A program made the translations under genes and the position numbers. Positions 5,623-9,669 of a stretch of DNA of 9,669 nucleotides are shown in pieces. Each line of letters opens with the position of its first letter. Within the stretch, counting starts at the first letter, position 1. The notes beneath the pieces are model-generated. The model searched no databases, was not told where the DNA came from, and saw only the letters and a program-made list of their open reading frames with translations. Origin of the DNA: Desulfovibrio sp. (GTDB lineage: Bacteria; Desulfobacterota; Desulfovibrionia; Desulfovibrionales; Desulfovibrionaceae); NCBI GenBank assembly GCA_031281815.1, contig JAITEY010000167.1, positions 1 to 9,669 of the forward strand. Reading direction: 5' to 3'.

Positions 5623-6747
5623 ATGAACGAACGCGCCGTGCGCAACAGGGTGCTGCGTTTCGTACTTGCGGCTCTGTTGTTCGGTGTCGGGTTGTACGCT
5701 TACAGGCAATTTCAGGGTACCGGGCGTGAAGGCGGGCCGCCCCCCGGACCGCGAACGGTGCGCGCCGTTGCGGCGCGCACCGGCGATGTGGATATTTTTA
5801 TCCGCGCCCTGGGCACCGCGACCTCCCCGCATACGGTGACCGTCAGGAGTCGGGTGGACGGGGAGCTCACGGCCCTGCATTTTGTCGAAGGGCAGACGGT
5901 TGCCGCAGGCGACCTGTTGGCGGAAATCGACCCCAGGCCGTACAAGGCGCAGTTGCAGCGGGCCGCGGGCGCGCTGGCCACGGACGAAGCCCTGCTCAAT
6001 CAGGCGCGGCGTGAATTGGAGCGTTACCGGAAACTTATCAAAGAGCATTCCGTATCCGCGCAGCAGCTTGAAGCCCAGGAAGGCGAAGTCGGCAGGCAGG
6101 AGGGCGCGGTGACGTCCGGCCGCGCCGCCGTGGCTGAAGCGGAGCTCATGCTGGAATACTGCAGCATCCGTTCGCCTGTTTCCGGCAGGGCCGGTCTGCG
6201 CAGGGTAGACCCCGGCAACATGATCCGCGCGTCGGACGACACGGGTATCGTGGTCATCACGCAATTGCAGCCCATGAACGTGATTTTCACGCTGGTCGAG
6301 AACCAGATAGGCGACGTGCTGAAGGCCATGTCCGGCGGTGCGCCTCTCCTTGCGGAAGTGCGCGGGCAGGACGGGGCGCTCATTGAAAACGGCGCGTTGC
6401 TGACGATAGACAACCAGATAGATACGAGTACCGGCACGGTGAAGGCCAAGGCTGTTTTCACCAACAAGGAGGGCCTGCTTTTTCCCAACCGTTTTGTGAA
6501 TGTCCGCCTGAGGGTTGCGACGCTCAAGGATGCGCTGATTATCCCGACCTCGGCCGTGCAGCGCAACAATGAAGGGGCCTTTGTCTATGTGGTGGAAGAC
6601 GGCAGGGCGGTCATGCGGAACATTCGCCCAGGGTACGCGCAGGACGGGGAATCTGTGGTGGAGGAAGGTCTGCGCGCGGGCGACGTAGTGGTGACTGACG
6701 GAGTGGACCGCCTGCGCGACGGCATGCCGGTCGTCTACAGTAAGTAA
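5623..6747 (+). CDS. MdtA-like RND efflux periplasmic adaptor
   Basis: Membrane fusion (HlyD-family) protein that normally bridges an inner membrane RND pump and an outer membrane channel. Seen: 374 aa. An N-terminal membrane anchor (about 12-28) has no lipobox cysteine, and a Gly/Pro-rich linker follows. The first lipoyl half-motif is TVTVRSRVDGELTALHFVEG (71-90), then GDLLAEIDPRPY (96-107). A helical hairpin spans about 108-178. The second lipoyl half is IRSPVSGRAGLRRVDPGN (182-199), then GIVVITQLQPMNVIFTL (208-224). The beta-barrel part has IDNQIDTSTGTVKAKA (262-277) and LFPNRFVNVRL (286-296), and the membrane-proximal domain ends VVTDGVDRLRDG (356-367). These motifs match MdtA more closely than AcrA as I recall them. 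Start: ATG 5623; AGAGG at 5608-5612 is a likely ribosome binding site. No RND pump or TolC gene follows; the next gene is on the other strand. Its partner is unknown. Confidence 0.88.
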   Translation: MNERAVRNRVLRFVLAALLFGVGLYAYRQFQGTGREGGPPPGPRTVRAVAARTGDVDIFIRALGTATSPHTVTVRSRVDGELTALHFVEGQTVAAGDLLAEIDPRPYKAQLQRAAGALATDEALLNQARRELERYRKLIKEHSVSAQQLEAQEGEVGRQEGAVTSGRAAVAEAELMLEYCSIRSPVSGRAGLRRVDPGNMIRASDDTGIVVITQLQPMNVIFTLVENQIGDVLKAMSGGAPLLAEVRGQDGALIENGALLTIDNQIDTSTGTVKAKAVFTNKEGLLFPNRFVNVRLRVATLKDALIIPTSAVQRNNEGAFVYVVEDGRAVMRNIRPGYAQDGESVVEEGLRAGDVVVTDGVDRLRDGMPVVYSK

Positions 6748-6751
6748 TGCT

Positions 6752-6799
6752 CGAAACAGTTCGCTCAACGGCGGGTAAAGCCCGACTGCTCCTGTTTCG
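6752..6799. terminator. Stem-loop after the adaptor gene
   Basis: CGAAACAG (6752-6759) pairs perfectly with CTGTTTCG (6792-6799). An inner stem CGGG (6772-6775) / CCCG (6781-6784) sits within the 32-base loop. It begins 5 bases after the stop codon. No T-run follows on the + strand, so it is at best a weak intrinsic terminator. Confidence 0.35.
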
Positions 6800-6828
6800 C
6801 TGCTAGAATTTGCTCCACAAAGCCTTGC

Positions 6829-6863
6829 AGAGCAGTTCACTCGCTTCATTCGTGAACTGCTCT
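6829..6863. terminator. 12-bp inverted repeat between convergent genes
   Basis: AGAGCAGTTCAC (6829-6840) and GTGAACTGCTCT (6852-6863) pair perfectly around an 11-base loop. It lies 21 bases past the pbpC stop and 82 bases past the adaptor stop, so it could end or stabilise transcripts from both sides. Neither strand shows a T-run. Confidence 0.45.
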
Positions 6864-6883
6864 ATACGGTCGTGTAACCGGTA

Positions 6884-9433
6884 TCACGGCGCGGCAAGCA
6901 CGCGGAGCGTCTGACGGCCGGCGCGCCCCAGGTCGTCCACGGCCCGCAGTTCGGTCACGCCGGTCGGCGGCGTCCAGAGCAGATGCTCCCCCGGTTTGAC
7001 CGACCCCAGATAGCTGTCGCCCGCAAACCAGAACACTTTGCCCGCGTCCGCATCCGCGTCGGCGCTGAGCGGAATGCGGCTGCGCGCCGGGTCCGACAGC
7101 TGTATCCTGTATGTGACGCCCGCCTTGGGGATGCGGATGCGGGGCGCTTCCCCCGGTATGCCCTCCGCGTCCGGCGACGCCCCGGCCGCGCACTCCGGCC
7201 CGAAAGGCGGCGGCGGCGCTTTGACGATGCCCGCCTGCAGGAAAATCTGCCGCATGTCCGTCGGCCGGAATTCCCAGACCCGCTCTTCCGTGTGCCCCGG
7301 CACGGGCGCGCAGGCCCGCAGCCCCGTCCTGCGGTCGATGAGGATGGTCCGGAAAATGCCTGAAGAACGCACGGGCGACACGCCGGGAATAAACAGCGTC
7401 TGTACGGTATCCCCGCAGAGCGCCGTGTCGAGGTCGCCGCTCGCCCTGCATACCTCCACGTGCCGGAGCCGCAGATCCCGCCTGCCTTGATCGGCCTTGT
7501 CCTCCAGAGGATACAGGTGGCCCAGGGCGGCTGCCGCCTCCATAAACAGCGGGGCCGCCGTCCCGCTGCCCGTGAGCATCGGGTTGGCCGTGTTGTCGAA
7601 GTTGCCCGCCCAGACCACAAGCACATACTGTCCCACTATGCCCGCCGTCCACGCATCGCGGAAGCCGTTGGACGTGCCGGTCTTTTTGTACACCGGCACC
7701 CGCCGCCCGAAGGAGACTATATATTCTCCGTCTTCTTTCAGCATGGACAGCGTGATGAACGCCGCTTCCGGCGAGAGCAGGCGCAGGGGCGCGTCCGGGA
7801 TACCGCGCTCATGCGACTCGCGCACAAGGCGCAGCGGTCGCAGGCGTCCCCGGTCCGCGAGCATCGCATACATGCGCGCAAGCTCGCGCATGGTCACTTC
7901 CGCGCCGCCCAGCACAAGACTCAGGCCGTAATGCTCCGCATCGTTCGGCAGGTCCGCGCCTGCCGAGCGCAAAAAAGCGTACAAATCAGGATTGCGCAGC
8001 CGTGAGGCCAGGGAAATGGCCGGCAGGTTGCGGCTCAGGCGCAGGGCTTCGCCGGCGGGCAACGGCCCTTTGAACGTGCGGTCGAAATTTTCCGGATCAT
8101 AGCCTGCAAAACTACGCGGTGAGTCCGCCAGCAGGCTCATGGGATGTATCAGGCCCTGGTCCAGGGCCAGGGCATAGATAAACGGCTTGAGCGCGGAACC
8201 CGGCGAGCGCCGCGCGCGTGTGCCGTCCACCTGCCCCTGTATCCGCTCGTTGTGAAAATCCGCCGACCCCGCAAGGGCATGCACTTCCATGCTCGGCCAG
8301 TGCAGCAGCAGCGCGGCGGCGTTGTCGAGGCCGTATCTCCCGTAACGGGCCGCGAAACGGGCAATACAGGTTTCCAGCACGCGCTGCGCAGGCAAATCCA
8401 GAGTGCTGCGCACCCTTTCGCCCGTATCCGCGCAGCCGTGCGTACAGTTGCGGACGACGGAGATGTTTTCTCCCTCATTGCCGTGCGCGCGGTTGCGGAC
8501 GACGGAGATGTTTTCTCCCTCGTTGCCGTACGTACGGTTGCGGGAGACGGGGGGGATGTGTTCTCCCTTGTCGCCGGGTCGCTTTTCGACAATCCCTGTG
8601 CCGGCGGGCGTCCTTTCGCCGGCTTCCGCGTTGCCGAGCAGTTCACTCGTCACATGGGGAGCGAGAAAGGGCAGTTCCCGCACGGTATGCACGCGCAAGG
8701 GGGGTATGCCGGTCCCGCCGTCGGGCAGCGCAACGGCGCGGGCAACGGCGCGTCCCGCCTGAAAATCTCTGCCGTTTGCGGGATTGCGCCGCGCCGGATG
8801 CTGGGGCGTCGCGGCAAGGGCCAAGCTTTCCTCCGGCGTCAGCCGGGCGGGCGTGGTGTGAAAGTATACGCGCGCCGCGGCGCCGATGCCTTCAACATTG
8901 CCTCCGTACGGAGCGAGGTTGAAATAGGCTTCCAGAATTTCCCGCTTGGAATAATGCCGCTCCAGACGCAACGCGGCCCAGACTTGCGCGAGTTTGCCGG
9001 CGGGCGTCGAGGTTTTCAGACCGAGGCGCAGGCGCGCGACCTGCATGGTGACGGTGGACCCTCCGATGCGTCTGCCGCCGCCCAGGTAGGAGGTAACGGC
9101 GGCCCGGACCAGGGAGAAGGGATTGACGCCCGGATGCCGGTAAAAATACCGGTCTTCATACAGCAGCATCGCCTGCACGGCCGCCGGGGCGATGTCGTCG
9201 AGCGCGACGCGCAGGCGCCGCTTCTGATCCCCGGCAAGGGCGAGGCGCAGAAGTGTGCCGTGCCTGTCCTCGACGACCCGTGAAAACGGCACGCCGTCCA
9301 GCAGGGGCGGCGGCGGGAGCAGCGCGGGCACGGCCCACAGCACAAGCAGTATCGCGCCCGCAGCCGCAACGGCGCATTGCAGCGTTGTTTTTACATGCCT
9401 CCGGCGGCCGGAGCCGGATGAGGATTGATACAT
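6884..9433 (-). CDS. pbpC: Penicillin-binding protein 1C (bifunctional)
   Basis: Membrane-anchored enzyme that polymerises glycan strands and carries a transpeptidase domain. Seen: 849 aa. The signal anchor is at about 19-40. The GT51 glycosyltransferase has EDRYFYRHPGVNPFSLVRA (93-111; Glu93 catalytic), GGSTVTMQVARL (124-135) and KREILEAYFNLAPYGGNVEG (163-182). The transpeptidase has SxxK at Ser413-Lys416 (RSPGSALKPF), SRN at 467-469 and KTGT at 584-587. A PBP1C-type C-terminal beta domain is at about 764-846. All catalytic motifs are intact. The interdomain linker carries tandem 15-aa repeats (287-332). Start: ATG 9433 lies 5 bases after the pgi stop, with only a weak AGAG ribosome site. 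An in-frame ATG at 9625 would overlap pgi by 187 bases and is rejected; the next in-frame starts fall in the anchor. It is likely transcribed with pgi. Confidence 0.93.
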   Translation of the reverse strand: MYQSSSGSGRRRHVKTTLQCAVAAAGAILLVLWAVPALLPPPPLLDGVPFSRVVEDRHGTLLRLALAGDQKRRLRVALDDIAPAAVQAMLLYEDRYFYRHPGVNPFSLVRAAVTSYLGGGRRIGGSTVTMQVARLRLGLKTSTPAGKLAQVWAALRLERHYSKREILEAYFNLAPYGGNVEGIGAAARVYFHTTPARLTPEESLALAATPQHPARRNPANGRDFQAGRAVARAVALPDGGTGIPPLRVHTVRELPFLAPHVTSELLGNAEAGERTPAGTGIVEKRPGDKGEHIPPVSRNRTYGNEGENISVVRNRAHGNEGENISVVRNCTHGCADTGERVRSTLDLPAQRVLETCIARFAARYGRYGLDNAAALLLHWPSMEVHALAGSADFHNERIQGQVDGTRARRSPGSALKPFIYALALDQGLIHPMSLLADSPRSFAGYDPENFDRTFKGPLPAGEALRLSRNLPAISLASRLRNPDLYAFLRSAGADLPNDAEHYGLSLVLGGAEVTMRELARMYAMLADRGRLRPLRLVRESHERGIPDAPLRLLSPEAAFITLSMLKEDGEYIVSFGRRVPVYKKTGTSNGFRDAWTAGIVGQYVLVVWAGNFDNTANPMLTGSGTAAPLFMEAAAALGHLYPLEDKADQGRRDLRLRHVEVCRASGDLDTALCGDTVQTLFIPGVSPVRSSGIFRTILIDRRTGLRACAPVPGHTEERVWEFRPTDMRQIFLQAGIVKAPPPPFGPECAAGASPDAEGIPGEAPRIRIPKAGVTYRIQLSDPARSRIPLSADADADAGKVFWFAGDSYLGSVKPGEHLLWTPPTGVTELRAVDDLGRAGRQTLRVLAAP
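8438..8575 (-). repeat. 45-base tandem repeat inside pbpC
   Basis: Three units encode residues 287-332 of PBP1C. The two downstream units (303-317 and 318-332) both read GNEGENISVVRN plus three variable residues. The first (287-302) is degenerate and one codon longer. On the + strand the word GTTGCGG recurs at 8447, 8492 and 8537, exactly 45 bases apart. The two best units share an uninterrupted 30 bases and differ at only a few positions. The unit length keeps the frame. Confidence 0.85.
9395..9427. repeat. Partial dispersed repeat at the pbpC start
   Basis: ATGCCTCCGGCGGCCGG (9395-9411) is identical to 1827-1843, the head of repeat copy 1. CGGAGCCGGATG plus GGATTG (9409-9427) matches 1785-1803 with one mismatch in 19. 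At 1785-1843 these two pieces occur in the opposite order, 23 bases apart. The hairpin core of the full repeat is absent. On the - strand the segment encodes about residues 3-13 of PBP1C. Confidence 0.6.
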
Positions 9434-9438
9434 CTGCT

Positions 9439-9669
9439 CTAAAATTGCATGCGGGATGCGGGGTCGCCCGCGGCGGCGGTAAATGCCTCCAGTTCCCGTT
9501 GTTCCTCGGGCAGTCCGGGCGCGCCCAGGCGGGCGTTCGCGAGGCGTTTTCCCAGTTCCACCGCGGGTTGATCCACGGGATTGATGCCCATGAGCAGGCC
9601 GGCGAGTATGGTGGCCGTCATGCACAGTCCCATGAGTTTGCCCGCCGCGTGTTCGTCCGCCGCGCCCAT
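9439..9669 (-). CDS. pgi: Glucose-6-phosphate isomerase, C-terminal part (5' end outside window)
   Basis: Interconverts glucose 6-phosphate and fructose 6-phosphate in the cytoplasm. Only the last 76 residues are in the window. The hallmark is GINPVDQPAVELGKRLANAR, matching the conserved PGI C-terminal motif NPFDQPGVELGK; the Lys of ELGK is the active-site lysine of the family. The usual Phe and Gly are replaced by Val and Ala (NPVDQPAVELGK). Residues before it (AADEHAAGKLMGLCMTATIL) fit the helix that precedes the motif. The Met encoded at the very edge is probably internal, since the family is 400-550 aa. TAG at 9441-9439 ends it, 5 bases before the pbpC start. Confidence 0.85.
   Translation of the reverse strand: MGAADEHAAGKLMGLCMTATILAGLLMGINPVDQPAVELGKRLANARLGAPGLPEEQRELEAFTAAAGDPASRMQF

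Noticed and set aside
4459..6849. 796-codon open frame on the - strand opposite secF and the adaptor gene
   Set aside because: Its product has no family resemblance and is rich in His, Arg, Gly and Gln, as expected for the antisense of GC-rich genes. Both + strand genes have clear family motifs throughout.
8438..8575. Possible CRISPR array
   Set aside because: The units are directly adjacent 45-base tandem repeats without spacers, in frame within pbpC.
6830..8649. 14 identical bases (GAGCAGTTCACTCG) at 6830-6843 and 8636-8649
   Set aside because: A match of this length is fairly likely by chance in a window this size, and the second site lies inside pbpC without the paired arm.
8144..9283. 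379-codon + strand frame opposite pbpC
   Set aside because: The - strand frame contains every PBP1C catalytic motif; this one is its shadow.

Overview
This GC-rich window holds eight genes: five complete on the + strand, one complete and one cut by the window edge on the - strand, plus yajC at the head of the central cluster. It looks like the chromosome of a Desulfovibrio-like member of the Desulfobacterota. That placement is an inference. It rests on the yajC-secD-secF order, a SecF with extra membrane segments, E. coli-type FixC/FixX proteins in a GC-rich background, and intergenic repeats rich in CCTCCGGCGGCC. No marker gene in the window settles it.

Layout. (1) 20-1655 (+): fixC and fixX, the quinone-reductase half of the FixABCX electron-transfer flavoprotein system; fixA and fixB would be expected just before the window. 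(2) 1656-2054: a 399-base gap without a firmly supported protein gene, packed with stem-loops. It holds probable terminators for the fix operon, one copy of a 35-base dispersed repeat, then three adjoining hairpins just ahead of yajC. A 49-codon ORF with a plausible ribosome binding site overlaps those hairpins. (3) 2055-6747 (+): yajC, secD, secF and an MdtA-like periplasmic adaptor, spaced like one transcription unit. YajC-SecD-SecF is the accessory complex that draws proteins out of the SecYEG channel using the proton-motive force. A second, nearly identical copy of the 35-base repeat lies between secD and secF. (4) 6748-6883: a gap between convergent genes with two inverted repeats. (5) 6884-9669 (-): the end of pgi (glucose-6-phosphate isomerase, start outside the window), followed 5 bases later by pbpC (penicillin-binding protein 1C). 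Part of a related repeat forms the first codons of pbpC.

Most of the protein content is housekeeping: electron transfer, protein export, cell wall synthesis and sugar phosphate metabolism. No defence system, CRISPR array, transposase, integrase, tRNA or rRNA was seen. The unusual parts are the dispersed repeats, the structured yajC leader, two extra predicted membrane segments in SecF, an adaptor gene directly behind secDF with no pump gene in view, and a young 45-base tandem repeat inside pbpC.
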